Source: Bilophila wadsworthia ATCC 49260 (GTDB lineage: Bacteria > Desulfobacterota > Desulfovibrionia > Desulfovibrionales > Desulfovibrionaceae). From it: a stretch of 64,000 nucleotides of DNA. Shown here piece by piece: positions 53,263 through 62,733 of the stretch. The position numbers and the translations under genes are program-made. Under the pieces are notes generated by a model. That model was given only the letters and a program-made list of their open reading frames with translations, ran no database searches and was not told where the DNA came from. Every line of letters begins with the position of its first letter. Positions within the stretch are counted from its first letter, which is position 1. The stretch lies in contig NZ_JNJP01000006.1 in assembly GCF_000701705.1 (NCBI RefSeq), forward strand, positions 1 through 64,000, read 5' to 3'.

Positions 53263-53282
53263 CGAGTACATCACGTCATGAA
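53256..53282. promoter_or_regulatory. Perfect 9-bp inverted repeat upstream of ureA
   Basis: TTCATGACG-N9-CGTCATGAA. A second possible operator of the urease operon, overlapping the NikR-type site. Confidence 0.55.
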
Positions 53283-53641
53283 GTAACCAAAGGTTAACAA
53301 TGCAGAGAAAATATGAACAATTATAAAGTGTATTATATTGTATAGATATGCATTATATCTATTTTCATTGTTAAAAATGAAATACGATGTACGGTAATGT
53401 CTTTATATTCACATTATATGTATTATTTATATTATTATAATGGTAAAAGTGTATTATCTACATAAATATTGAAGAATTCATTATATAAATTTTATGTTTA
53501 ATCTCTGTATGGAATAGCAATTGTACATTGTTTATAAATCAAAAAAAGAAAAATAAACAGAAAATGCAGTAGGACATGATTCAGTAGTGTGGATCACGCG
53601 GTGTGCCGCGTGCTGGCGAGAAAAGACATCGCGGAGGGGCC

Positions 53642-54808
53642 ATGCCGGGAAAAAGAGACTTGACGTTGTTGTTCGGAGTCCGTTTGCTAAGCGCTATGGG
53701 GGTCACGCTGATTCTGCCGGTCATGCCGGCAATGGCGCGGACATTCGGCCTGAGCATTGCGGAGGCGGGCATGGTGGTTGTCTGCTTTACGTTGGCGGAA
53801 GCCACAATGACGCCTGTTGCGGGCGTACTGTCCGATCGGTTCGGGAGAATGGCGGTTTTGCTTCCGGCTCTGCTGGTATTCGCAGGAGGGGGGATTTTGT
53901 GCCTCTTTGCGGAGAGCTGGCGAGATGTGTTGATCTGTCGTGTCATCCAAGGGATTGGTGCTGGCCCGCTTGGCGTGCTCTACACCATCCTTGCGGCGGA
54001 TATGGTGGATGAGAAGCATCTGCCGCGTATCATGGGGCGGCTTACGGCAGTTTCGAGCCTCGGGACCATCGTCTACCCCGTCATTGGCGGCCTGCTCGGA
54101 GAATGGTCATGGCGGGCGCCTTTTTTCGTCTTCACGCTGGCCCTGCCGACAGCGGTTTTGTCCCTCATGGTGACGCTGGAAAAACCGCAAGGGGCGATGG
54201 ACTGGCGGCGCTACTGGAAGCAAACGGGGAATATCCTACGTGAGAGGCGGGCCATTGGCTTCTTTGTGCTGGTATTTTTGTGCTACTGCGCCATCTATGG
54301 GCCCATCAACACCTGTTTCCCGATGATGGCCGAAGCGAAGTACCACGCATCTTCGTCTCGTATCGGCCTTGTCTTTTCGTTCGTAGCCATCGGTTCCTAC
54401 TTGGCGGCCGCAGGGCTCCCCCGCCTCCATGCAAAGTGGTCTTTCCGTACGCTCATCTTGGTTGCGGGATTCTGTTATACGCTGCCTCTGGCTTTTCTGG
54501 CCTCCGTTCCGGGTTTGTGGCTTTGCGCGGTGCCTCTGTTCGTTTCCGGTGCGGCGCAGGGGCTTTCCTTACCCATCATCAACGATAATGTGGCACTGCT
54601 CGGCACGCCCGATGACCGCGCCGCCATCCTTGCTGTAAACGAGACGTCCGTTCGCGTAAGCCAGAGCGTATCACCGCTCCTGTTCAGCATCATTTCCATG
54701 AAGTGGCTCTGGGATGGCGCCTATGCCTCCGGTTTTGCCGTGGGTATATTGATTCTGCTGGTAGCGTTTTTTGTGTTCGAACCCCGTACCGCTCCATCGC
54801 AGAAATAA
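53642..54808 (+). CDS. MFS transporter (drug efflux-like, 12 TM)
   Basis: 388 residues from ATG 53642 with GGAGGGGCC upstream. The MFS motif A is GVLSDRFGRM (about 67-76); RVIQGIGAGPLGVLYTILAA is motif-C-like for the efflux-type DHA1 family. Divergent from urease across the AT-rich region; it may share that regulation or be unrelated. The substrate is unknown. Confidence 0.85.
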   Translation: MPGKRDLTLLFGVRLLSAMGVTLILPVMPAMARTFGLSIAEAGMVVVCFTLAEATMTPVAGVLSDRFGRMAVLLPALLVFAGGGILCLFAESWRDVLICRVIQGIGAGPLGVLYTILAADMVDEKHLPRIMGRLTAVSSLGTIVYPVIGGLLGEWSWRAPFFVFTLALPTAVLSLMVTLEKPQGAMDWRRYWKQTGNILRERRAIGFFVLVFLCYCAIYGPINTCFPMMAEAKYHASSSRIGLVFSFVAIGSYLAAAGLPRLHAKWSFRTLILVAGFCYTLPLAFLASVPGLWLCAVPLFVSGAAQGLSLPIINDNVALLGTPDDRAAILAVNETSVRVSQSVSPLLFSIISMKWLWDGAYASGFAVGILILLVAFFVFEPRTAPSQK

Positions 54809-55298
54809 AAAAGCGTTCACCCTCCAGCTCTCAGGGCAAACAAAAGGGCCGGGAAATGCTCCCCGGCCCTTTTGTTTGCAAAGAAAACTTTCCGTTAACC
54901 AGCATATTCTCAAAATTTAAAATTTCCGTATGTGCGGCGTCTTGACCGTTGCGGGGAGTACCGTCTGAGTATGGTCCCGTCGTTGGTTTTGGGACTGTGA
55001 AACGGGAAGGCTGTAAACAGACTGAGGCGTGCCTTGTTTATACGATATTCAGTTATATGCTATAAATATGGATGGCAATAGTGCTCTATAAAAAACTATA
55101 TCAAAAAATAAAGCTGTATAGAGCATGGCAATGGCGTATTGTGCCGCTTTTCGTATGATAGCTTCTTGCTTCCAACGATGACCGTATGATAAAGAAATGT
55201 ATCATTGATAAGAGAATGTCCATACTTTTACGGGGCCGTACATAGGCGAACAGGTTGTATTCCGTTTGTCTCGTTCTTTGTTATCGTTGGAGTATACG
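54809..55298. other. Intergenic region with terminator and an inverted repeat
   Basis: About 490 bp. After the terminator at 54836 there is no gene. An inverted repeat of 9 bp (TGCTCTATA at 55082-55090, complement at 55117-55125) may be an operator for the binding-protein gene. AT-rich from about 55030. Confidence 0.5.
54836..54879 (+). terminator. Strong terminator of the MFS gene
   Basis: An 18-bp stem: GCAAACAAAAGGGCCGGG at 54836-54853 pairs with its complement at 54862-54879. The T-rich 3' arm (TTTTGTTTG) provides the U-tract. Confidence 0.85.
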
Positions 55299-56303
55299 AT
55301 GCCCAAAAGGCTTCTGTGCTGTATTTTTTTGGTATTGATGTGTGTCAGCGGCTGTGACGATGCACCGAAGCCGAAAATCGGCATTTCCTTTGGCGTGGGT
55401 GAAGCGAAGCGCTGGCCCGCCGAGAAGGGCTACATGGAGGAAAGGGCTCAGGAACTGGGGATGGAAGTGGAAACCCGTTTCAACAAGGCCGATGCTCCCA
55501 AAACCCAGATGCAGGATTGTTTTGAGCTGATCGACAGCGGTATCTCAGTGCTCATCCTTATACCGCGCGACGCCAGGAAAGCGAACGAAATCCTCGCGTA
55601 TGCGAAGAAAAAGAACGTTAAGGTCATCTCGTACGCCAGGGCGGTGATGGGTGAAGACATCGATTTTTTTGTGGGCTACGATACCTACAGGATCGGGCAG
55701 AGTTTGGGGCTGCATCTTACAGAAAAGACCTATAAGGGAAATCTTGCCATTTTGAAGGGTGACAAGAACGATTTTAACTCCCCCTTGCTTTATGATGGCG
55801 CGATGATTTCTATCAGGCCCTTGGTGGAACGGGGGGCTATCCATATGATTCTTGACGAATACGTGAACGGATGGTCAGTGGATCTTGCGAAGCGTATGCT
55901 CACTGACGCCATCATCAAAAACGATTACAAGATCGACGCTGTTTTTGCCCACAATGACATTTTTGCCGGAGCCGCTGCCGAGGTCGTCAAGGAGCTTGGC
56001 ATCAAGAATCCGGTGATCATCACGGGGATGGACGCCGAAACTCCCGCGCTCAAGAGACTGCTCAAGGGAACGCAGGACGCCACCGTGTACATGGACCTTA
56101 AATCGATGGCGTATACGGCGGTCAATGAAGCCTACAACATGGCTACCAAGAAGAAGCCCAACGTCAACTCCGAGTTCGATAACGAGAGCAAGTTTAAGAT
56201 CGACGCTTTCCTTATCAACGGGAAACTCATTACACGTGAAAACATAGACAGAGTGCTCATCGCTCCGGGCCACTTCACACATGAACAGATTTACGGCAAC
56301 TGA
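55299..56303 (+). CDS. Sugar-type ABC binding lipoprotein, orphan
   Basis: 334 residues. Lipobox at CVSGC (C19). The two-lobe periplasmic binding protein I family pattern is clear: LGMEVETRFNKADAPKTQMQ, LILIPRDARKANEILAYAKK, VKVISYARAV, DAVFAHNDIFAGAAAEVV, NPVIITGMDAETPAL. It resembles xylose/ribose binding proteins. GGAG lies 7 bases before ATG 55299. No ABC permease or ATPase is within the window, so it may feed a distant transporter or a chemoreceptor. Confidence 0.85.
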   Translation: MPKRLLCCIFLVLMCVSGCDDAPKPKIGISFGVGEAKRWPAEKGYMEERAQELGMEVETRFNKADAPKTQMQDCFELIDSGISVLILIPRDARKANEILAYAKKKNVKVISYARAVMGEDIDFFVGYDTYRIGQSLGLHLTEKTYKGNLAILKGDKNDFNSPLLYDGAMISIRPLVERGAIHMILDEYVNGWSVDLAKRMLTDAIIKNDYKIDAVFAHNDIFAGAAAEVVKELGIKNPVIITGMDAETPALKRLLKGTQDATVYMDLKSMAYTAVNEAYNMATKKKPNVNSEFDNESKFKIDAFLINGKLITRENIDRVLIAPGHFTHEQIYGN

Positions 56304-56329
56304 GTAGTCTTCCGATTGCTTTTTGCAAG

Positions 56330-56354
56330 AAGGCCGGGACAATCCCGGCCTTTT
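56330..56354. terminator. Bidirectional terminator between converging genes
   Basis: AAGGCCGGG-N7-CCCGGCCTT type hairpin with 9-bp arms, T-run on the plus strand. Confidence 0.8.
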
Positions 56355-56382
56355 CTCTGCCTTTTAGCCATCGGAGCATCGG

Positions 56383-57441
56383 CTATCGAAGGGCTTTGAG
56401 GTAGTCGTCCGTAACGGCGTTCATGCGCCGCAGGCGCTGCCGGTCTTCCTTGCGTACCATGCCGATGCTTTCATAGAATGCGGCAATGTCTGTAAGCCAG
56501 TTTTGAAGTTTGCTTTTGCCTTGTGCGTCATCAAAGAGGGCAAGCTGTTCCTCGAGATTGAACACCGCATGATTCGCCAAATCCTTTGCGGCGATTTCGG
56601 AGGTAAGTTTGCGCCCCGTCCATTCTTCATAAAAGCGGACATAATCGGGGACGAGCGTTTCGACGGGCGTTTCCCGCATGAATGTGATTACCCTGAGGTA
56701 CATCTTCAAGAACGCCTCGACCCGTTCCGGATACTGGATAGCGTACTCATGATTGGCGACGATGAGGACGGGCTGAGAGACGCCGCAATTGCTGGACAAG
56801 GCGGCCGGTTTGAATCCCTTGGCGTCAGCATCGTAGGTCAGAGGAGCCCACAGTGCCACAACGTCGCCAAGTCCGCCCGCGAAAGCCCCGAGCGCCTGTA
56901 CCGGAGACATATACTTGACGCGCACATCTTTTTCCTCAAGGCCCAATGACTTGAGCCATGCCGCCATCATATAGTGGGCGGAAGTGCCTTTCGGACAGAG
57001 TATCTCTTTTCCCTTGACCGTGGCTTGATCGCCGTAGATGTCAGGATAGGCCGGGTTTGTTCCCTTGATGCTGAGGAGCGGGCTGTCGGCGCGGACATAG
57101 AGGGCGTTGGCGGCGGATTCGTCATTGGCGACGGCAATGATGTCGAGGCGCTCGCTCAGTGCTGCGGTAAGCGCGGGGACAGCCCCACAACCGGCAATGG
57201 CCCAATCGTAGGCAAGCACGCCCTCCACAATGGCCTTGCCCGAGTCAAAGCGGAGCATGGTGAGATCCAGCCCGGCTTCCTTGTCCCATCCTTTCTGCTT
57301 GGCATACCAGACGGCGAAGGTTTCGTGTTCACCCAGCCATGCCGTCTTCATGGGGATGGGTGATGCGGACCGGGCGGGAGTGCTCCAGGCCAGCGCAAGA
57401 AGCACCAGACAGATACCGACGAATGACCGTTTGAATCCCAT
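56383..57441 (-). CDS. ABC binding protein of the NMT1/TauA/SsuA type
   Basis: 352 residues with a signal peptide (cut after about residue 26, ARSA). KTAWLGEHETFAVWYAKQKG, and YDWAIAGCGAVPALTAAL are typical of the nitrate/taurine/sulfonate/thiamine-precursor (NMT1) binding family. It is the last gene of the leftward TctABC-like operon. No cognate permease or ATPase is here; the protein may serve the TctAB channel or another transporter. Ligand unknown, possibly an organosulfonate or amine. Confidence 0.8.
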   Translation of the reverse strand: MGFKRSFVGICLVLLALAWSTPARSASPIPMKTAWLGEHETFAVWYAKQKGWDKEAGLDLTMLRFDSGKAIVEGVLAYDWAIAGCGAVPALTAALSERLDIIAVANDESAANALYVRADSPLLSIKGTNPAYPDIYGDQATVKGKEILCPKGTSAHYMMAAWLKSLGLEEKDVRVKYMSPVQALGAFAGGLGDVVALWAPLTYDADAKGFKPAALSSNCGVSQPVLIVANHEYAIQYPERVEAFLKMYLRVITFMRETPVETLVPDYVRFYEEWTGRKLTSEIAAKDLANHAVFNLEEQLALFDDAQGKSKLQNWLTDIAAFYESIGMVRKEDRQRLRRMNAVTDDYLKALR

Positions 57442-57498
57442 AACGCACTCCTCTCAATGGTCCCGGACCGCCGCGATGGCGATCCGGGAGAGCCGTCG

Positions 57499-58470
57499 CT
57501 AGTTGAACTTGTTTTCCCGCATGATGTCGCCGATGGTCTTCCACATATTGTCGAGAGCCTTCTGGAAATCCTCGGCGGACAGATAATCGGTGGTCAGGCC
57601 GGCCTTGGCGAACTTGGCCTGCACGTCGGGATCGGCGAGGGCTTCCTTGACGAGATTCTGCATGGTCAGGATACGGTCTTCAGGGACGCGCTTGGGGGCA
57701 ACCAGGCCATGCGAAGAGGCAAAAGTATACTCGGGGCCGATCTGTTCGGCGAAGGTGGGCACGTCTGGGAATTCAGCGAGGCGTTCGGGGCTGGATACGC
57801 CGATCATGGTGAAATCGCCGGAAAGGACATAAGGCTTTTGGTTGGTGGTCACGCCAAAACCGCTGGTGACATGGCGTCCGAGGAGGGCTGTGGAGACTTC
57901 ATGGCCGCTGGTGTAGCTGACATGGGGGAGATCGACGCCGGGGAACGCCTTCAGCAGGCGGCTCATGAACAGGCGCTGCGTGGAGAGGGCTCCGTGGGTG
58001 GCATAATTGTACTTTCCGGGGGTTGCCTTGGCTGCGGCCATAAGCTCGTTGATGGTCTTGATGCCGGAGTCGGCGTTTACGGCGAGGCTCAGCCACATAT
58101 TGGTGACTTGCACCACAGCGCGGAAGTCGGCCAGCGTATAGCCGGTCTTCTTGATCTGCGGCGTGGTCGAGAAGGTGGCTATTGCCGGGAAGCCGAAGGT
58201 ATAGCCGTCGGGACGGGCCTTGGCCACGTCGAGCATGGCGGGGGCCCCCGCGCCGCCGGCCTTGCAGACGATGTTCAGCGTGATTTGGTGCTTGTTTTGA
58301 AAGTACTCGGCCAGGATGCGGGCTGCGATATCCACGGCTCCGCCGGGGCCGAACGGGATAATGATGGTAACGGGCCGATCGGGATACGCGGCGGAAGCGG
58401 TGCGAGGCAGGCCGGACAGCAGCAGGGTGCAGACGAGGAGGGCGCAAAACAGGGCTTGAAGCTTCTTCAT
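57499..58470 (-). CDS. tctC: TctC-family periplasmic binding protein
   Basis: 323 residues; signal peptide 1-27, mature start AYPDRPVTIIIPFGPGGAVD, the standard TctC/Bug opening. VTNMWLSLAVNADSGIKTIN and the Bug fold follow. Delivers a carboxylated substrate to TctA/TctB. Lies between the M20 peptidase and the NMT1-type gene. Confidence 0.92.
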   Translation of the reverse strand: MKKLQALFCALLVCTLLLSGLPRTASAAYPDRPVTIIIPFGPGGAVDIAARILAEYFQNKHQITLNIVCKAGGAGAPAMLDVAKARPDGYTFGFPAIATFSTTPQIKKTGYTLADFRAVVQVTNMWLSLAVNADSGIKTINELMAAAKATPGKYNYATHGALSTQRLFMSRLLKAFPGVDLPHVSYTSGHEVSTALLGRHVTSGFGVTTNQKPYVLSGDFTMIGVSSPERLAEFPDVPTFAEQIGPEYTFASSHGLVAPKRVPEDRILTMQNLVKEALADPDVQAKFAKAGLTTDYLSAEDFQKALDNMWKTIGDIMRENKFN

Positions 58471-58495
58471 GGTCTCTTCCTTGCGAGGGTAAAGG

Positions 58496-59725
58496 TTACA
58501 GGGAAACCTTCGCGGCGGGTGCGAATGCCCGTGCGGCCTGAATGGCCGTGAGCGCCGCGAGTTTGCACCGGGGAACAAAGGTAGACGGAATCATGTATTC
58601 ATCCGCGGAATGCAGGTTGGAGCCTTCCGGCCCCATGCTGCATATCGCCGGAACGCCGAGGACGCTGGAGCAATAACCGGACTCAGCCGTCCCCTTGGAG
58701 GGTGCCGAGTGGACGGAATACCCGATGAGTTCCCCGGCCTGTTCAGCCAGGGAAAAAAGCTTCATGACGCCGGGAGTGGGGACAAGCGGAGGAAGGCGTA
58801 CGCCGCCGCTGATGTGTGAACTCGTGCCCGGGATATGGTTCTTTGCGGTTTCAGCGCGGAGCGCTTCAGCCAGTCTCCGTCCGGTTTCAAGCGTCTTGAA
58901 CGTAATATGGACGCGTGCGGAAGCATTGGGAGCGACCGAGTTCGCAGACGTTCCGCCGTTGACGAGCCCCGTGTTGACCGTGGTGTCGTGGTCAAGATCC
59001 ACATAGGCATCGAAAGCGAGGATCTTGTGGGCCAGTTCGAGGATGGCGGAAGCGCCGTCCTGATAACAGCGCCCCGCGTGGGCGGATATCCCCATGATTT
59101 CAAGGAACATGTGGCCTGAACCTTTACGTTCCAGCGTCACCCCGCCGCCGGGATAGCCCGGTTCGGTACAGATGACGGCCTGCGCGCCGTTGAGCTGCTC
59201 GCCCAGAATGGGGGTTGTGGAAGGGGAACCGAGTTCCTCGTCGGGCGAGAACGTCAGCGTCATGGGGACGTCCATCAGGCCGAGTTCCTTGAGGGCTCTG
59301 GCGACAAACATGTTTTGGACAATACCGGCCTTCATGTCAGTCACGCCGGGACCCGTGGCGCGATCCGCCGCGCGATCAAGCCGGAAAGGACGCGCTCCCG
59401 CCGTACCCGCAGGGAAGACGGTGTCCATATGCCCAATAAAGGCCACGCCGGGTCCGCATTCCACAGAATGGGTACGCGCCGAGAAGACATTGCCAAGGCC
59501 ATTCATCCACTGCTCGTCAGCCGGTGCGGGCTTTTTCGGAAGTTTTGCCGTGTGGAAACCGGCCTCCGCAAGCCATCCTGTCACCACTTCGCCTACCTTG
59601 TTCACGTCGGCGGCATCGTTGGTGAAGGAATCCATGTTGACGATGCGTTCCAGCATGGAGAGCATTTCCGGTTCCTTATCGGAAAACCATGCATCAATCC
59701 GTTCCTTACATTGAGAAAGTTCCAT
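58496..59725 (-). CDS. M20 zinc peptidase (carboxypeptidase G2 / ArgE-DapE type)
   Basis: 409 residues. Metal and catalytic positions seen: H99 (GHMDTVF), D130 (GPGVTDMKAG), E163-E164 (PDEELGS), E188 (CTEPG) and a late His (NLHSADE). CPG2-like enzymes split C-terminal glutamate from N-acyl or folate-like compounds, and others act on acetylated or succinylated amino acids. No signal peptide, so it works inside the cell. The overlap with a tripartite transporter suggests it hydrolyses what the transporter imports. Confidence 0.88.
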   Translation of the reverse strand: MELSQCKERIDAWFSDKEPEMLSMLERIVNMDSFTNDAADVNKVGEVVTGWLAEAGFHTAKLPKKPAPADEQWMNGLGNVFSARTHSVECGPGVAFIGHMDTVFPAGTAGARPFRLDRAADRATGPGVTDMKAGIVQNMFVARALKELGLMDVPMTLTFSPDEELGSPSTTPILGEQLNGAQAVICTEPGYPGGGVTLERKGSGHMFLEIMGISAHAGRCYQDGASAILELAHKILAFDAYVDLDHDTTVNTGLVNGGTSANSVAPNASARVHITFKTLETGRRLAEALRAETAKNHIPGTSSHISGGVRLPPLVPTPGVMKLFSLAEQAGELIGYSVHSAPSKGTAESGYCSSVLGVPAICSMGPEGSNLHSADEYMIPSTFVPRCKLAALTAIQAARAFAPAAKVSL

Positions 59726-59746
59726 AGCTGAGGCTCCTTTTGAGGA

Positions 59747-61237
59747 TTACGCCGCTGCCTTGCGACCGGCGCGGAAGTCGTCGTAAACGGGCTTGAGGAG
59801 AACGAGCAAACTGACGAGCAGAATGATGCAGGCCACAGGGCTGGTATAGAAGATGCTGTAGTCGTTCTGGGAAATCGTAAGCGCCCGGCGGAAATTGGCT
59901 TCGGCGATGGGCTCGAGGATCATGGCGAGCAGGAGCGGCGGCTGGGGAAAGTCGCACTTGATCATCAGGTAGCCGACCGTTCCGAAGATGGCCACGACAA
60001 GCAGGTCGAAGGTGGAGTTGTTGACCGCATAGCCGCCGACCACGCACAGGGTGATGACGATGGGCATGAGCACGGCGCCGGGGATGGCAATGATCTTGCC
60101 CGCGCCGCGTACTGCAATGAGCCCGCACACCAGCATCATAATATTGGCGATGATGAAGGCGGCGAAGATGCCGTATACGGTAACGGGATGTTCTACGAAC
60201 AGGAGCGGGCCGGGGGTGAGCCCCTGAATCATGAGCGCGCCGAGCATAATGGCGGTAATGATGTCTCCGGGCACCCCGAGGGTCAGGAGAGGGATCAGCG
60301 CGCCGCCGCATACCGCGTTGTTGGAGGATTCCGTTGCGGCGATGCCCTCCACACAGCCCTTGCCGTACATTTCCGGCGTCTTGGAAAAGCGTTTGGCCTC
60401 CGAATAGGCGAGGAAGGATGCCGCACTGACGCCCGTAGCCGGGATGATGCCGATAAGCGTGCCGATGACGGAGGAACGGATGAAGTTCACGACGTTGCCC
60501 GTCAAATCCTTGAGCGAGATGCCGCGCTTCGATACTGTGCTTTCCTTAAGGGACACGCCACGGACTACGTCTTCAACGGTTACGAGCACTTGAGAGACGG
60601 CGAATAAGCCGACAAGCACGGGAACCAGAGACAGGCCGTTGAAGAGATTGGGGTTGTCGAAGGTATTGCGCATGTCCCCCGTTACGGGATCGAGGCCGAT
60701 AGTGGCGAGGAACAGGCCCGCAAGCGCGGAAATGAGCCCTTTGACGAGATGCCCGGACGACAGCGAGGCCACCACGGTAAGGCCGAACACGGCCACCGCG
60801 AAATATTCGGGAGCGCCGAAGGACATGGCCGCCCGGGCCAGCATTGGAGCGATGAAAATCAGAGCCAGAGCACTGACGATGCCGCCGACGAAGGAGGCTA
60901 TGGTAGCCATGTCCAAAGCCCGGCGGGATTCTCCGCGGGCCGTGAGGGCGGGGCCTTCAAGCATGGTCGCGGCGGCGGACACAGTACCCGGCGTGCCGAC
61001 GAGAATGGCGGTGATGCAGCCGCCATAAATGGCTCCCACATACATGCCGAGCAACGCGGAAAAGGCTTCCACGGCGGGCATACCGAAGGTTAGGGGGATA
61101 AGCAGGGCCACCCCCATGGCTGCGGTAAGTCCTGGAAGCGCGCCAAAGATGATGCCAAGGGTGACGCCCATAAGGTTTGCCAGCAGGGAGCCCATGGAAA
61201 TGGCGTTCATGATGCCGTCAAAAATGTTCGCTAACAT
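59747..61237 (-). CDS. tctA: TctA-family large membrane subunit of a tripartite transporter
   Basis: 496 residues from ATG 61237 (GGAGAGG upstream), 12 membrane segments. Family signature seen in both halves: MGVTLGIIFGALPGLTAAMG and YGGCITAILVGTPGTVSAAA early, then IGTLIGIIPATGVSAASFLA and ESSNNAVCGGALIPLLTLGV. Sodium- or proton-driven secondary uptake of carboxylates. Confidence 0.95.
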   Translation of the reverse strand: MLANIFDGIMNAISMGSLLANLMGVTLGIIFGALPGLTAAMGVALLIPLTFGMPAVEAFSALLGMYVGAIYGGCITAILVGTPGTVSAAATMLEGPALTARGESRRALDMATIASFVGGIVSALALIFIAPMLARAAMSFGAPEYFAVAVFGLTVVASLSSGHLVKGLISALAGLFLATIGLDPVTGDMRNTFDNPNLFNGLSLVPVLVGLFAVSQVLVTVEDVVRGVSLKESTVSKRGISLKDLTGNVVNFIRSSVIGTLIGIIPATGVSAASFLAYSEAKRFSKTPEMYGKGCVEGIAATESSNNAVCGGALIPLLTLGVPGDIITAIMLGALMIQGLTPGPLLFVEHPVTVYGIFAAFIIANIMMLVCGLIAVRGAGKIIAIPGAVLMPIVITLCVVGGYAVNNSTFDLLVVAIFGTVGYLMIKCDFPQPPLLLAMILEPIAEANFRRALTISQNDYSIFYTSPVACIILLVSLLVLLKPVYDDFRAGRKAAA

Positions 61238-61288
61238 AAATCCTCTCCAATCCGTCATAGAGATTATCTGTAAAGGAGTTCCGGGCGG

Positions 61289-61774
61289 CTAGGGGAGCAG
61301 AACCTGAAAGAACCAGCCGAAAGCGAAGACGAGTACCGCCGTCGTCAGGACGGCTACGGACAGGATCTCGATGGGCTTGCGTCTGCCCAGCAGTGGAAGC
61401 GCTATGAGGAGGAAGAGGAAGGTGCTGATGCTGAATGCCCCGTTAGCCTGAAAGGGCGGATTTTCCATATTCAAGAAGAGCTCGCCGAGTCCAGTCAGGG
61501 TAACCAGGTATAGGTAGAACAAGCCGATGAAGGCGAGGATCTTCTTGAAAACCTTGGATTCGGGCCAGTATACTTTAACGGGGGAGCGGCGGAACCCCTG
61601 CACGATGAGAACAAGGCTCAGCGCGGTCAGGAGCACGAGAATACCGGCGGGAAACGCGCCGGGGCCGACATGCTCCATGCCTCCGGCATCCGGCAGGGTA
61701 GCGACGCTATAAGCGCCGACGCCGCACAGCCCAAGCAAAATGAAACCGCTGACGACATCTGTGGGACTCTTCAT
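61289..61774 (-). CDS. tctB: TctB-family small membrane subunit
   Basis: 161 residues, four membrane segments, with GPGAFPAGILVLLTALSLVL near the middle as in TctB. AAGAGGAAC precedes ATG 61774. It lies 51 bp upstream of tctA and completes the tripartite transporter. Confidence 0.88.
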   Translation of the reverse strand: MKSPTDVVSGFILLGLCGVGAYSVATLPDAGGMEHVGPGAFPAGILVLLTALSLVLIVQGFRRSPVKVYWPESKVFKKILAFIGLFYLYLVTLTGLGELFLNMENPPFQANGAFSISTFLFLLIALPLLGRRKPIEILSVAVLTTAVLVFAFGWFFQVLLP

Positions 61775-62000
61775 GGCTGTTCCTCTTGGTGGTTCAAGTA
61801 GGGGTATGGTTACAGGCATTCGCCGACATACGCACACCGGCGGCAATAGCCGTACGGCGGAACACTTTCTGAGCTTAGGAACGGATATATGGATTAGGTA
61901 CGTGAGCCCCTATGGGCGCTGCGGCGCGCTCACCTCCTTGGTGCTTAAGCTTTCAGCAATGGTTCCCCGCAGGCAGAGGGTGGAGATGGCAGTCATCTTG
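61775..62000. other. Leader between the FadR-type regulator and tctB
   Basis: 226 bp. Holds an inverted repeat GTGAGC/GCTCAC (61901-61932) and a 28-codon minus-strand ORF (about 61910-61996) with no homology, possibly a leader peptide. No terminator, so the regulator gene may be co-transcribed. Confidence 0.4.
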
Positions 62001-62714
62001 CTAGTCCCTTGCCGTGACGAAAAGGTGTTTGTGAACGATGGTATCGAGATGTTCTTCGACGGCTTTGCGGCAATCTTCAGCGGACTGCCGCTCAAGAGCA
62101 TCAATGATGCGCAGGTGGGAAGCGACTGAGAACTGGTGCCACGATGCGTCGCGTAAGTCCGCGGTCCGACCGCCGGCGTACTGCTCGTTCAACAGAGCCA
62201 CGGTATTGATGAGCAATCTGTTGCCCGAACACTCTGCCAGGCAGAGGTGGAATTGGGCGTCCAGCTCGCCGTCATCCCCGTCGATGAGTATGCGGCGCTG
62301 TTGATCGCAGGCAATGATCTTCAAGCGGTCGAGCTGCTCGGGGGTGCGGCGGAGCGCGGCAAGTTCGGCTACCGCGGGTTCGAGTATCCGGCGATATTCC
62401 ATGACTTCGTCAAACAGGTGTCCTTCCGAATCCACCGCCTCAAGAATGGCGCTCCTGAGAGGTTCCATGTCTGGCACTCTGACATATGTGCCGTCGCCAT
62501 GACGGCTCTCAAGGAGCCCCCGCTCGGCAAGGGCATGGATGGCCTCACGGACGCTGTTTCGGGAAACGCCAAAGGACTCCGCCAGAGCCCGCTCCGGGGG
62601 GAGCTTGTCGCCATCCCGGAAATGGTTCTCGGCCATGAATTGCCGGAGGCGCTCCGAGAGCTTCTGGTAGTGCCGGGGGCGGACGGTGGTAGGCAAGGGT
62701 GTCTCTTTGAGCAT
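62001..62714 (-). CDS. FadR-subfamily GntR regulator
   Basis: 237 residues. Winged helix at about 15-80 (KLPPERALAESFGVSRNSVR, GLLESRHGDGTYVR), then an all-helical FCD effector domain with metal-binding residues (FHLCLAECSGN, then a late His). Probably represses or activates the Tct/peptidase operon downstream and its own gene in response to a carboxylate. AGGAAAGG lies 7-8 bases before ATG. Confidence 0.92.
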   Translation of the reverse strand: MLKETPLPTTVRPRHYQKLSERLRQFMAENHFRDGDKLPPERALAESFGVSRNSVREAIHALAERGLLESRHGDGTYVRVPDMEPLRSAILEAVDSEGHLFDEVMEYRRILEPAVAELAALRRTPEQLDRLKIIACDQQRRILIDGDDGELDAQFHLCLAECSGNRLLINTVALLNEQYAGGRTADLRDASWHQFSVASHLRIIDALERQSAEDCRKAVEEHLDTIVHKHLFVTARD

Positions 62715-62733
62715 CTGAAACCTTTCCTGTTAA

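Larger units (their letters stand above)
53201..53641. other. Very AT-rich divergent promoter region (ureA / MFS)
   Basis: 441 bp; from about 53285 to 53580 GC falls to roughly 20%. Holds the candidate NikR elements and the 9-bp inverted repeat near ureA, and many possible -10 boxes. No ORF supported. It resembles a site silenced or bent by nucleoid proteins. Confidence 0.6.

Noticed and set aside
57457..58551. 364-codon plus-strand ORF over tctC
   Set aside because: Mirror frame of tctC; glycine-rich repetitive composition without family features.
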